64,000 nt of DNA, from contig NW_020940358.1 in NCBI RefSeq assembly GCF_900497805.2, positions 23,162,200 to 23,226,199 on the forward strand. The letters run 5' to 3'. The DNA comes from Vombatus ursinus (Eukaryota; Chordata; Mammalia; Diprotodontia; Vombatidae). A program made the position numbers and the translations under genes. Shown here in pieces: positions 30,691-41,344 of the stretch. The stretch's first letter is position 1, and each line of letters starts with the position of its first letter. The notes under the pieces were generated by a model. It saw nothing but the letters and a program-made list of their open reading frames with translations, had not been told where the DNA came from and made no database searches.

Positions 30691-30940
30691 GGTAGTCAGG
30701 TGTTACAGGAGATAGAGCTCTGGAGCTAGAAAAACCTGAGTTCAAATCCAGCCTCAGGATCTTATGTGTGACCTTGGACAAATCACTTAACCTCTGTTGG
30801 CCTCAGTTTCATCATCTTTACAATGGGGATAATCATAATACCTATGTCCCAAGGTTGTTGTGAGGATAAAATGAAATAATAATTGTAAAGCACAATGCAA
30901 GTCTTACTGTGCCATATAAATGCTTAGAGATATTAGGAGG
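30691..30940 (+). mobile_element. tRNA-headed CORE-SINE, near full length
   Basis: GGAGATAGAGCTCTGGAGCT, GAGTTCAAATCCAGCCTCAG, GGCCTCAGTTTCATCATCTT, GGTTGTTGTGAGGATAAAAT, GTGCCATATAAATGCTTAG. Confidence 0.8.
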
Positions 30941-31545
30941 AAGGCTAAGTTTAGTGGGAAAGACAATGAAATCTGTTTTGACCATAGTCATACACTCGGT
31001 GCTTTTAAATGGTTGCATGAATGACTGGATGATTGGATTATCTAATACAGGCTAACTGTATACAGGTTATGTTATTTCTGGCTAGTAGATGACATGGGAA
31101 CAGTATACCCAGAATTCTCTCTGATGCTTGCTTTTTTAGCCGTTTGCTTTCTGTTAACCAGTTCTATAGAAGAGAGAGAGAGCATAATGGATTCTTAACA
31201 ACCCACACAGATCTAATTTAAAACTTAAGCGGCTCCAGGTTTCCATAGAGTGCATTTGTCTAGTGACCATTAATGCCTACCACTATAGGCTAGGAACTGG
31301 GCGTTCTAAGGCCTGACCTGAACTGGAACACAGAGGTGGTTTCTGAGATGAAGAGGTAGCTTCCAGGAAGCAGTTAGAGTAGGAACCTGAACACACGCGT
31401 GTATGGGCAATGGGGAGAGAGAGAGGCTAAGAAAGAGGAGGAAAGCATCAGAAATAGGAGGCTTATGGGTAAGTGAGCAGAATGGGAGGAAGGAGAAATG
31501 GGGGAACACATAGTGGAGAGGGGATAAAGAGGAAACCGAATTAAG
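30941..31545. other. Unassigned, apparently unique sequence
   Basis: About 600 bases without a repeat I recognise and without a persuasive exon. Purine-rich near 31400-31530. Confidence 0.45.
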
Positions 31546-31549
31546 CAGT

Positions 31550-31745
31550 GTGGTGCAGTGGAAAGAAGGCCGACTTTCGAGTCGAAGCGCTTCCTTGAGT
31601 TCAAATCTCAGCTCTGCCACTTGGTAGTAGTGTGATCTTGGGGGAGCCATTTTACCCCACTGGGGCTTAGCCCCCTTATCTATGAAATGAAGGGTTTGAA
31701 TACAACCTCAGAGGTCCTCTCCATCTTTAGATCTTTGATCCTATG
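31550..31745 (+). mobile_element. MIR-family SINE
   Basis: GTGTGGTGCAGTGGAAAGAA, TTCAAATCTCAGCTCTGCCA, ATCTATGAAATGAAGGG, AGGTCCTCTCCATCTTTAGA. Confidence 0.8.
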
Positions 31746-31834
31746 AAAATCCAAAGAGAAAGGGGAGAGAGAAAAGGATGGAAGGATAGAGAAGGCAGGT
31801 TAGCAAGAGCCTACTGGTTGGCCTGCTACATTCC

Positions 31835-31897
31835 CAGTCTAGGCCACCCTTCATTCAGCTGCCAAAGCACATGTCTGACCATGACCACATGTCATGA

Positions 31898-31945
<48 letters not shown>

Positions 31946-32490
31946 GCACACACAATAAGCTTCAGTGGCTCCCTATCACTTCTATAATCAAATACAAAAT
32001 CTTCTGTTTGGCATTCAAAACCTCTATAACCTAGCCCTCTCCTATCTTTCCAGTCTTCTTATACCAGATACCTTCCTCCATGTGTTCTTTGATCCAGAGG
32101 CACTGATCTTCTTGCTGTTCTCTGAGTGAGACACTTCATCTTTCAGCCCTGGTCATTTTTTCTGGCTGTTCCCTATGCCTGGAAAACTCTTCTTCCTCAT
32201 CTCTGCCACCTGACTTTCCTAGCTTCTATCAAATACCATCTAAAATGCCATCCTTTATAGGAAGTGTTTTCCAAGCATTCTTAATTCTAACTCCTTCTTT
32301 CTGTTGTTTCTTTCCTATTTATCCTATATATGGGTTGTTTGTACATAGTGTCTGGTATGTTGTATCCCCCTTAGACTGTGAGATCCTTGAGGACAAGGAC
32401 TGTCTTTTGCTTTTCTTTGTATGTCCAGTACTTAGCACAGTGCCTGACAATAGAAGGTGCTTAATAAATGCTTATTGACTGACTGAGAGA
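31835..32490 (+). mobile_element. L2 LINE 3' end with an internal (CA)n
   Basis: TTCATTCAGCTGCCAAAGCA, a CA microsatellite at 31899-31944, then CTTCAGTGGCTCCCTATCAC, TTGGCATTCAAAACCTCTAT, CTTAGACTGTGAGATCCTTG, AATAAATGCTTATTGACTGA. A well-preserved sense L2 terminus. Confidence 0.9.
31899..31944. repeat. (CA)n microsatellite
   Basis: About 22 CA units inside the L2 copy. Confidence 0.97.
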
Positions 32491-32534
32491 CAACAGAACC
32501 TAATGGAAAGATTTCCAGGAGCTAGGATTTATCG

Positions 32535-32700
32535 TATGTTGTTAGAGATTTAGGGATTATCTAGTCTGTTACTCTTATTTGACATTTGAGGAGAATGAAG
32601 CCAAGAAAAGAGAAATTACTCAAGGCCACAGAGGAAGTGAACTGCAGAACCAGGATTCAAACCAATTTTCTGACTACAGATTCAGAGCTAAGCCCTAAAG
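32535..32700 (-). mobile_element. MIR-family SINE
   Basis: GAGATTTAGGGATTATCTAG, ACTCAAGGCCACAGAGGAAG, AGAACCAGGATTCAAACCAA. Confidence 0.75.
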
Positions 32701-33205
32701 GAAGTTAATAATGTGGAGATAAGCAGGAAGTGAAGCTGATGTTTTCTTGTTCATAAGGTTTAACCAAACTGCCATTCAGGAGTGACAGAGTTTGTTTGAG
32801 GAGGGAGACATTTTATCCCCAATCCATAAATGTAAGTAACATTGTAGGCATGAGCTGTCTCTGATCACGCATGTTCTCTACATGTATACCCTGCCACATT
32901 TGTGCACAGGCCACATATGCCCCTTTCCATGAATGTTTCCTAAGCATGTCTATTCTTCGCACTGATAGTGTGTAGATTTATGGGAAAGAGTGCTAAATGC
33001 TTTTGCTTTAAACTAATTGTGTCATCTGACTGACTACTTAAATTAACCCATTAATGGAGGCTTGTGAGATATGGTTTTGATTGAACACACATGTAGTACC
33101 TGGGACACATTTCTAATGAAAGCAACCCAGAAAAAAATAGCTACATGTGTAACCACTAGGTGGTGCTGTGGGAGTGTACAACATGCTGCCTGTTCCTCTA
33201 AAGCA
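32701..33205. other. No recognised feature
   Basis: About 500 bases of mixed composition. No repeat family or exon recognised. Confidence 0.45.
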
Positions 33206-33206
33206 A

Positions 33207-33413
33207 GGGTTTGTAATCTGGGGTCTATGAGTTTTGTTTTTTGTTTTTTTGTTTTTTTTTTAATATTTCAATAACAGTATACTTAATTCCTTTAGTGATC
33301 TCACACATTTTATTTTGTACATTTAAAAACATTACTCTGAAAAGGGATCTGTAAGCTTTAATAGACTGCCAAATGGGGTACATGACCCTTAAAAGTTAAG
33401 AATCCCTACAAAG
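33207..33413 (+). mobile_element. hAT-like non-autonomous DNA transposon
   Basis: Left end AGGGTTTGTAATCTGGGGTC and right end GACCCTTAAAAGTTAAGAAT are diverged inverted repeats. Inside are AACATTACTCTGAAAAGGGA and TAGACTGCCAAATGGGG. This resembles a mammalian element of the form GGTTCTTAACCTGGGGTCC, placed in hAT from memory. Confidence 0.65.
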
Positions 33414-33709
33414 CCACCAGTAGGACCAAGATATATGCTGACTATCAATTATTCACTGGTTTAACTCCTCTGTGACTCTTAAATCATCTAGAAGTATGTA
33501 TGTTAGTCAATCTCTTGGCTCCAACTTCAACTCCTGGCCACTTCCTTTCCTTTCAAATATACTCTTAATCAAATGCCTCAACAAAAGCATCATTATCTTA
33601 GTAAGTAGTTTAATTGGATTAGATAGAAGGCTAATAAAAGCATTACTGGCATGTACCACAACCTATTTGATCTCCCAGGGTAGAAAAATACTGTCTCAGC
33701 TTCTCTGTG

Positions 33710-33772
33710 TTTGCCTCTCTGTCTCTCTCTTTCTCTGTCTGTCTATCTGTCTGTCTGTCTGTCTGTCTGTCT

Positions 33773-33839
<67 letters not shown>
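33710..33839. repeat. Compound (TCTG)n(TC)n(CA)n microsatellite
   Basis: CTGTCTGTCTGTCTGTC, CTCTCTCTCTCTCTC and CACACACACACACAC in succession. Cys/Val or Arg/Glu frames here are artefacts. Confidence 0.97.
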
Positions 33840-33901
33840 TTCTAGCCCAGGGCATATGAGAGAGTTGGCTGCCTTTAGATTTCCTACCTCTGCATAAAAG
33901 G

Positions 33902-34160
33902 GATAATAGCTAGCATTTACATAACACTTTGAGGTTTGCAAATACTTTACAAATGTTAATTCATTTTATCCTCACAACAACCTTGGGAGTGAGGTGCTAT
34001 TATTATTTCCATTTTTCAAAAGAGATGAGTAAAGACTGAGGCAGACCGTAGTTAAGCAACTTTCCAGGATCAGACAGCTAGTAAGTAGCTAATACAGAGA
34101 ATTTGAACTCAGATCTTCATGACTCCAGGTCCAGCACATTATCCACTACACCACCTAGCC
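33902..34160 (-). mobile_element. tRNA-headed CORE-SINE (MIR/THER-like)
   Basis: TAGCATTTACATAACACTTT, TATCCTCACAACAACCTTGG, TTTCCAGGATCAGACAGCTA, ending at the head CCACTACACCACCTAGCC. Confidence 0.85.
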
Positions 34161-34570
34161 TGTAGTTATTTTCTTTATTGATTGTTCACACTGGATTGAG
34201 AGCATTGTGGTAACTTTCATGATCACACCAGCAGAAGAATATAAGATCAAGTTTACTCCCTCAGTTGCTCTCCTGAATTTTCAGAATTCAACATAATCTG
34301 ATCCTATCTCTTTCTGTACTTCCCAAGGATTGAAATGAGGGTACTGCTGAAAACAAAAACAAAAATAAACCTGTTTTGCCTGACTGTCACAAATCTAATG
34401 CCAGCAGCAGCTGGGAGAAAGGCAGAGCTCAAACTATCATTTTCTCTCCAAGGCCCAATTCTGCTTTTCTTTCTCAAAAAAGTAAAACAAATTTTTCAAA
34501 AAAATTCTGAAGCTAAAAATTCTGAACTTAAAATTCTGAAAATAAAACAAGCATTTCCATAATACAAAAC
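34161..34570. other. No recognised feature
   Basis: AT-rich, with A-rich stretches (AATTCTGAAGCTAAAAATTC) directly beside the L1 3' end. Confidence 0.4.
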
Positions 34571-36180
34571 ATAACAGAAAAAGGACTGTACATAAAATTT
34601 TACCTCTTTATTGCATTGCTTTATTGCTTGCTTTTCCTTTTAAGTATAATAAATTTAGGTTGTCACTTTCAAAACTGTCCTGTTTGTGTTTTCTTCTGTC
34701 CTTCCTTCTGTTCTCTTTTGTGCATTAAAAAAATGCTTCTATGGCCTTCTTTTCTTTTTCTTTTTCTTTGCAACCTCCTTCACAAAGTGAAAAAGAAAGA
34801 AAAATCAAATCCTTGTAACAAGTACTCATCATTAAGCAAAACAAATTCCAGCTTTGGCTATGTCTAAAAACGTATCTCATGTTTCATTCTGCATCCTGAG
34901 TGTGTCATTTGTCTGTTTGGAGGTGGGTAGCATGCTCCATTGTGAATCTCTGCAGTTGTAGCTGGTCATTGTGTTGATCAGAGTTTTTAAGTTTAAGTTG
35001 TTTTTCTTCATAATGTTGTTGTATAAATTGTTCTGGTTTTGCAAACTTCATTTTGTATCAATTCATGCATATTTTTCTGAGTTTCTCTGAAACCCTTACT
35101 TCATAGTTTCTTGTGGTGCTATAATATTCCCTTATATTTTTATGCTACAACCTGGTCAGCTATTTCACCATTTATGGTGCCCCCCCAAAATCTAAAATTT
35201 TTTTGGAGTGGCTATAAATACATATGTATGTATATATGTATGTGTATATATATACATATATATGTAAGAATGTATGTTTTTACATATATACATATATATA
35301 CATATATATGTGTATATATATATATGTAAGAATGTATGTTTTTATTTTTGGTCCTTTTCTTCTCTTTGATATCTTTGGGGTATAAGCCTAGTAATGGGAT
35401 AGTTGGATTTAAGGAATAATAGTTTATTGAGTTTTTGGGTATAGTTTCAAATTGCTTTCCAGAATGATGGAACTAATTCATAGCTCAACCATTAATGTAT
35501 AGCTCCATGCATTAATATACCCATTTTCCTGAAGCCCCTGCAGCAATCATCATTTTCCTTATTTTTTATCTTTGTCAATCTGATTGATATGAGGTAGAAT
35601 CTCAGACTTGTATTTAATTTACATTTCTCTAATGATTAGTAATTTGGAATATTTTTTCATATGACTACAGATAACTTGTACTTCTTTTTTTGCGAACTAA
35701 TTCCTAATCTTTGACCATTTATTATTAGGGAATACCTATTTTTATTATAAATTTGAATCAGTTCCCTTATATAACTTGAATATCAGGTCTTTATCAGAGA
35801 GATTTACTGCAAAGATTTTTTTCTCAAATTATTTCCTTCTAATTTTAATTGCATTGGTTTAATTTGTATAAAAACTTAAACTTGTATAAATAAAATTGTC
35901 CATCTTATCTTCCATGATCCTTTTGATCTCTTGTGTGGTCAAGAACTCTTCTCCCATGCAGAGTTATAGAAGTATTTCCTTCCTTGTTCCTCAAATCTTT
36001 CAATGATGTGATCTTTTTATATCAGCAGCATATATCCATTTGGGAACTTTTCTTGGTATGTGGTATGAGGTGTTGATCTACACCTAGTTTCTTTTAAACT
36101 ATTTTCCAGTTTTCCCAAAGGTTTTGTCAAATAGTGTGTTCATAATCTAGTAGTTGTGCTCTTTTGGTTTATTGAACACT

Positions 36181-36274
36181 TGTTGTTTGGTTGTTTCTGT
36201 CATGTCCGACTCTTCGTGACCCCATTGGGGTTTTCTCAGCAAGATACTGGAGTGGTTTACCATTTCCTTCTCCA
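36181..36274 (-). mobile_element. 5'-truncated SINE with RTE-type tail
   Basis: TCATGTCCGACTCTTCGTGA, CCCCATTGGGGTTTTCTCAG, GTTTACCATTTCCTTCTCC. This is the reverse complement of the tail part of 26069-26306. A perfect 11-base duplication, TATTGAACACT, lies at 36170-36180 and 36275-36285. Only the last 94 bases of the element were inserted. Confidence 0.9.
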
Positions 36275-36289
36275 TATTGAACACTATGT

Positions 36290-36515
36290 TACTATAATAA
36301 TAATAGCTGACATTTACATAGTCCTTCACAAATATTGCCTCATTTTATATTCATAACAAACCTGGGACACAGATACTATTATTACCCCCATTTTACAGAT
36401 GAGGAAACTGAGGCAAAGAGGCAAACAGGGTCATATAGCTATTATGTATATAAGACAGAATTCTTGACTCCAGGCACAGCTCTCCATCCACTGATTCATT
36501 TAGCTGTGTCTACTA
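36290..36515 (-). mobile_element. MIR/THER-like SINE inside L1
   Basis: GCTGACATTTACATAGTCCT, CCCCCATTTTACAGATGAGG, AAACTGAGGCAAAGAGGC. L1 sequence resumes beyond it (TCCCACTGATCAACCTCTC). Confidence 0.8.
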
Positions 36516-36699
36516 TGTTTGCTTGCTTCATATGTTTTTTACCTAATCTGTCCCACTGATCAACCTCTCTTTTTTTTAACTAGCATCAAATAATTTTGGT
36601 GATCTGCCTCACTTTCCAAAGACTTGAATATAGGGAGTGTTTTCTATGCCACTGTCAATCTATAAGTCAAATCCAACTCTACACTAAGGAAGCATCACC

Positions 36700-36960
36700 A
36701 ATTGCCTTGCCAATGTTTAACACAGTGCCTAGCACACAGTAGGCACTTAATAAATGCTTGCCGACTTGACTTGACATGCCCATCTGTGTCTTTATCTGGC
36801 TGAGAGTGTAGCCTTAACTATTCTAAAGCTCCCATGTACAAGGCACTGTGCTAAGCACCACAGAAGATATAGAGATAAACAAGATCCAATTCCCACCTAT
36901 TGGAATCTACTAGGGACATAAAGACACATGCACTTCTACAAAGTGACAATGCTTCAAAGA
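36700..36960. mobile_element. L2 3' tip (+) then L2 3' fragment (-)
   Basis: ACACAGTGCCTAGCACACAG and TTAATAAATGCTTGCCGACT (36715-36772) are sense. ACAAGGCACTGTGCTAAGCA (36838) onward is antisense. Confidence 0.8.
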
Positions 36961-37357
36961 TCCATGATTTAATAAGGGTGGTTACTTTTTCTAACAACAC
37001 ACAAGAAAAGTTTCTCCATGTTTTTCTTTTTTTCCTTCTCCTTTAGTGGGCAGCCTTTATGATTTGCTGTGTCCAAAAATTTCATCATTTTGTGGATAAC
37101 CTGGCAATGAGCTTCTCCAAACTTATTCTCAGATGACAGACATGCAGACTCTCTCTGGACCTGTACTTAGCAACCTTTCCTGTTTGGTAAGGACCTTTTA
37201 CAGTTTGAAGTCTGCTGACATAACCTTAAAGAACCAAAGATAAGCTCCATACCATGAAAAGGCATTGGAGGACAACATTGGAGGAAGAAGACATGTATAT
37301 AAATGTATTTCCAACCTCATTTCATAAAATTCTCCTCTCCACAATTCTATGAGCTAG
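36961..37357. other. No recognised feature
   Basis: No repeat family recognised. Mixed composition. Confidence 0.45.
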
Positions 37358-37515
37358 CCAAACTGAGAAGGTGTGGTGCAATAGAAAGATTATCAGGAAT
37401 GGAATTAGATGATGTGGGTTCAAGTCATGGCTCTACCACTTGTTACCTCTGCGACTTAACTTCTCTGGACCTTGGTTTGCTCATTTATAAAATAAGAGAG
37501 TTGAATTAAGTGATC
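37358..37515 (+). mobile_element. MIR-family SINE, split by HAL1
   Basis: GGTGTGGTGCAATAGAAAGA, GTGGGTTCAAGTCATGGCTC, GGTTTGCTCATTTATAAAAT. Its tail (TCTAAGGTTCCTTGTTGCTC) resumes at 40391 on the far side of the HAL1 insertion. Confidence 0.85.
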
Positions 37516-38384
37516 TCTAAGGTTCCTTGTTTTTTTTTTTTAATTAATAAATTTATTTATTTTTAGTTTTCAACATTTACTTCCACAAGATTTTGAGTTC
37601 CAAATTTTCACCCCATTTTGCCCCTCCCCCCACTCCAAGATGGCATGCATTCTGAATACCCCTTCCCCTATTCTGCCTTCCCTTCTATTTCTTTCCCCCT
37701 TCTCTTATCCCCTTCCCCTTCTATTTTCCTGTAGGGCAGGATAGATTTCTGTACCCCATTTCCTGTATTTCTTATTTCCCAGTTGCAGGTGAAAACATTT
37801 TTTTTAAAACATATGTTTTTAAAACTTTGGGTTCCAAATTTTCTCCCTTCCTCCCTCCTCACTCAACCTCATTGAAAGGCATGCAACTCAATATAGGCTA
37901 TACCAGTGCAGTTATGCAAAACACTTCCATAGTAGACATGCTGTGCAAAATTAACTCTATTTTCCTTAATCCTATCCCACCCTCCCATTTATTCTATTCT
38001 TTCTTTTGACTCTGTGCCTCCTCAGAAGTATTTGCTTCTGATTACCCCCTTTCCCAACCTGCCCTCCTCTCTATCATCCCCCTACTCTCTTGTCCCTTTT
38101 CCCCCCTATTTTACTGTAGGGTAAGACAGATTTCCATACCCAACTGAGTTTGTATGTTATTCCCTCCTTAAGTCAAATCCTATGAGAATAAGATTCACTC
38201 ATTCCCTCTCACCTTCCCTCTTTTCCCCTCCACTGTCAGAGCCTTTTCTTTTCTGTTTTTTTTTGGGGGGGGGTAATTTACCCCGTTCTACCTCTCCCTT
38301 TCTCCTTCTCCTAGTATAATCCTCTCTCACCCCTTAATTTTATTCTCCAGATATCACCCCTTCATGTTCAACTCATCCTGTGCC

Positions 38385-38418
<34 letters not shown>

Positions 38419-38564
38419 AGATATACATACATATAATTTTTTCCCTCCAACTACCCTAACACTGACAAAGGTCTCATGAGTTACAAATATCATCTTTCCA
38501 TGCAGGAATGTAAACAGTTCAACCTTAATAAGTCTCTTGTGATTTCCCTTTCCTGTTTACCTCT

Positions 38565-39644
38565 TCATGTTCCACTTGAGTCTTGTATTGGAAAGTCAAA
38601 TTTTCTATTCAGCTCTGGTGTTTTGTTCTGTTTTTTTATCGAGAATGCTTGAAAGTCCTCTATTTCACTGAATGACCATTTTTGCCCCTGAAGGATTATA
38701 CTCAGTTTTGCTGGGTAGGTGATTCTTGGTTGTAATCCTATCTCCTTTACCCTCCGGAATATTATACTCCATGCCCTGGGGTCCCTTAACGTAGAAGCTG
38801 CTAAATCTTGTGTTATCCTGATTGTGTTTCCACAATACTTGAATTATTTCTTTCTGGCTGCTTGTAATATTTTCTCCTTGACCTGGGAACTCTGGAATTT
38901 GGCTACAATATTCCTAGGAGTTTTCCTTTGGGGATCTCTTTCAGGAGGAGATTGGTAGATTCTTTCAATTTCTGTTTTGCCCTCTGGTTCTAAAATATCA
39001 GGGCAGTTTTCCTTGATAATTTCTTGCAAGATGATGTCTAGGCTCTTCTTTTGATCATGGCTTTCAGATAGTCCAATAATTTTTAAATTCTCTCTCCTGG
39101 ATCTATTTTCCAGGTCAGTTGTTTTTCCAATGAGATATTTCACATTGTTTTCTAATTTTTCATGCTTTTGGATTTGTTTTACAGTGTCTTGATTTTTCAT
39201 AAACTCACTAGCTTCCAATTGCTCTATTCTAATTTTTAAGGAAGTATTTTCTTCAGTAAGCTTTTGGACTTCCTTTTCCATTTGGCCAATTTTGCTTTTT
39301 AAGGCATTCTTCTCCTCATTGGCTTTTTGGACCTCTTTTGCCATTTGGGTTAGGCTCTTTTTTAAGGTGTTATTTTCTTCAGTATTTTTTTGGGTCTTCT
39401 TTAGCAAGCTGTTGACTTGTTTTTCATGATTTTCTTGCATCACTCTCAGTTTTTCCTCTACTTCTCTTACTTGCTTCTCAAAATCCCTTTTAAGCTCTTC
39501 CAAGGCCTGGGACTGATTCATATTTTTCTTTGAGGCTTTGACTTTGTTTTCTTCTTCTGGTTGTATGTTTTGACCTTCTTTGTCACCAAAGTAAGATAAT
39601 ATAGTCTGCCTCTTTTTGCGCTGCTTGCTCATGATCCCAACCAA
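38565..39644 (-). pseudogene. HAL1 ORF1p (L1 ORF1-like RNA-binding protein), one premature stop
   Basis: L1 ORF1p coats element RNA as a trimer and acts as a nucleic-acid chaperone in cytoplasmic particles. Start MVGIMSKQRKKRQTILSYF. Residues about 45-170 are a Leu/Glu/Lys-rich coiled coil (EELKRDFEKQVREVEEKL, NTLKKSLTQMAKEVQKANEE). Residues about 180-266 form the RRM-like domain (ENLKIIGLSE, then FQSSQVKEKILQAARKK). Codon 267 is TAA at 38844-38846. The same frame then continues as a recognisable C-terminal domain (NTIRITQDLAASTLRDPRAW, then LQPRITYPAKLS) to a natural-looking stop at 38565-38567. Total about 359 residues, usual for L1 ORF1p. Only this one break is visible. Whether it is private to this copy or fixed in a subfamily is unknown. 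Confidence 0.9.
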
Positions 39645-40390
39645 TTACTTGAGTTTTAAACTCTTTGTTAAGGTAAGAGTTTGCTTCCATTGTGGAGAAT
39701 ATACTGTCCCAAGCTTTGGGGGTTTGTACAGATGTTTTCAGAGATACTTCTGGGGACCTGTAAATTATCAGTTCTTCCAAGGTGCTATGATTAGGGGTGA
39801 GGTGTTTCCTCTCCACTGCCACAACAAGCTTCACCAGGCCAGAGCTCCTCCTTGCCCCAGGACCACCCCTCAGAACTGTGACCCAGATCCAAGCACAGGC
39901 AAAGCAAGAGATTCCTGCCTCAGCACTGGCAAAGAGATTCTTGCAATCCCCCTCTGATCAGCCACTCAATTCCCCCTCAGTCTGTGGGCCGGAAACTCTG
40001 GAGGCAGCTGCTGCCCCGGACCTAGCTTCTCTCTCTCACCACAGTCACAGACTTTTCCCACTGACCTTCTAAGTTGTCTTTGGCATTTGTGGGTTGAGGA
40101 GTCTGGAAACCGCCACAGCTGCCAGCAATTCAATCCTCTGAGGCCTGCTCCAGGTTTGCTGTGGCCTGCGCACCCACGCCAAACTGTGCTCCTCTCCTGG
40201 CCCAGCGCAATATACCTTTCCGAGCAGCCATCCAGGTTGTCTTGGGCTGGAAATTTGTTTCACTCTGTCTTTTGGTGAGTTCTGCTGCTTTAGAATTTGT
40301 TTAGAGCTATTGTTTATGGGTATTTGGAGGGGTTTGAGGGAGAACTCAAGCAAGTCACCGCTTTCCCTCTGCCATCTTGGCTCCGCCCCT
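39645..40390 (-). promoter_or_regulatory. HAL1 5' UTR, inferred internal promoter
   Basis: About 746 bases, GC-richer than the surroundings. The extreme 5' end (minus strand) reads GGGGCGGAGCCAAGATGGCA. CCAAGATGGC (complement of 40371-40380) is a YY1-type site, as found at the 5' end of human L1, where it sets the transcription start. Promoter activity is inferred by analogy. Confidence 0.65.
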
Positions 40391-40425
40391 TCTAAGGTTC
40401 CTTGTTGCTCATAATATGCAACCAG
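40391..40425 (+). mobile_element. MIR tail, continuation of 37358-37515
   Basis: TCTAAGGTTCCTTGTTGCTC repeats the duplicated target and completes the MIR copy interrupted by HAL1. Confidence 0.8.
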
Positions 40426-40434
40426 CTGATCCTT

Positions 40435-40513
40435 TGATTTTTTTTATGAAAAAAATATTTTCAAGTATCTATAATTTTTTTCTCCCTCTCACCTTTTCCC
40501 ACCCACTGGGAGA

Positions 40514-40563
<50 letters not shown>

Positions 40564-40915
40564 AAGAAGAAAAAGAAAAAGGAGGAGGAAGAGGAGGAGA
40601 AAAGGAAGAAAGATAGGAAAAGGAAAGAAGGAAGGGAGGGAAAGAGGGAGGGAGAAAGAGAAAGAAGAAAGGAAGGAAGAAAAAGAAAGGAAGGAAGGGA
40701 GAGCATGAGAGCATCCTTCTATCATATAAGCATAGTCAAGCAAAAAAATTCCCACACCAGTCATGCCCAAAAATGTCTCTCTCACTCTGCAAATTAGCAT
40801 GTCATGAAAGTAACCAGTATTCTTCTGGAATCATGGTTAATCATTGAATTAATCAGTCCTTAAATCCTTGAGAATTGTTTGATTTTACAGTCTTTATGTT
40901 ATAGTATAAATTAAG
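40435..40915 (-). mobile_element. L1 3' fragment with a purine-rich expansion
   Basis: L1 3' sequence resumes after the expansion: AGTCAAGCAAAAAAATTCCC, CATGCCCAAAAATGTCTCTC, CTGGAATCATGGTTAATCAT. The GA/GGAA expansion at 40508-40705 lies in the 3' UTR part. Confidence 0.8.
40508..40705. repeat. (GA)n / GGAA polypurine tract
   Basis: About 26 GA units from 40515, then GAAGAAG, GGAGG and GGAAG variants for nearly 200 bases. The Ser/Phe/Leu frames on the minus strand are composition artefacts. Confidence 0.96.
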
Positions 40916-40959
40916 ATGTCTTTATTTCCAAACATATCCTACACTCTCATGGTTTTATA

Positions 40960-41335
40960 CCTTTGTCAACCCTGTTTCCTAGAATCCTCATTTTTCCCTT
41001 TTCACTTGTTGAATTCCTATCCATCCTTTAAAACCCCTCTTTGTATGTCATCCCTCCAAGGAGGACTTTATTGATCTGATTGGAAACAACTTTCTCCCTC
41101 AGACTTTATATGGTGGTTTATTTGGTACTACTCTAATGCATCTATCATATAATCTTGTGTATTACAGTTCTTTGTGGCTATTCCAGTGAGGTCTGAACTT
41201 CAATAGATCCCATTAAGCTGAAAAATGTTTGCACATGGACCCTGTGATGAAATATTTGTCTGTCACTTAAGGACTAGCTGAGCTCTGTGAGGATATACTC
41301 ATTACCACATTGATTTCAGGTTGGTGAACTTCTCT
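40960..41335 (+). mobile_element. Diverged L2-like 3' fragment, then unassigned
   Basis: GAATTCCTATCCATCCTTTA and AAACCCCTCTTTGTATGTCA match the L2/MIR3-type 3' block. From about 41180 I recognise nothing. Confidence 0.45.
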
Positions 41336-41344
41336 TTCTTTTCA

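Larger units (their letters stand above)
34575..36600 (-). mobile_element. L1 LINE, 2 kb, with nested insertions
   Basis: Antisense 3' UTR (AAGCAAAACAAATTCCAGCT near 34835), then ORF2 C-terminal and reverse-transcriptase-side sequence: TCAAATTGCTTTCCAGAATG, ATTTACATTTCTCTAATGAT, AATATCAGGTCTTTATCAGA, CATCTTATCTTCCATGATCC, CATTTGGGAACTTTTCTTGG. Interrupted by a TA microsatellite (35216-35345), a SINE tail (36181-36274) and a MIR-like SINE (36290-36515). Ancient; all frames are broken. Confidence 0.88.
37532..40390 (-). mobile_element. Full-length HAL1 (half-L1) retrotransposon
   Basis: HAL1s are non-autonomous L1 relatives with ORF1 but no ORF2. They depend on L1 reverse transcriptase supplied in trans. 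This 2,859-base copy has every part in order on the minus strand: 5' UTR starting at 40390, one ORF1 (39644 to 38565), a 3' UTR of about 1 kb with purine-rich lines and a (GATA)n at about 38388-38420, and an A tail (T run from 37532). A perfect 16-base duplication, TCTAAGGTTCCTTGTT, lies at 37516-37531 and 40391-40406. No endonuclease or reverse transcriptase sequence separates ORF1 from the 3' UTR. Perfect flanks and full length mark a recent insertion. An L1 that lost ORF2 after insertion is less likely, because the same ORF1-adjacent 3' UTR occurs at 819-1452. Confidence 0.9.

Noticed and set aside
37532-40390. An ordinary L1 that lost ORF2 after insertion
   Set aside because: Perfect flanks, intact 3' UTR directly after ORF1, and a second copy of the same 3' UTR at 819-1452 favour HAL1. 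A library search could still change this.
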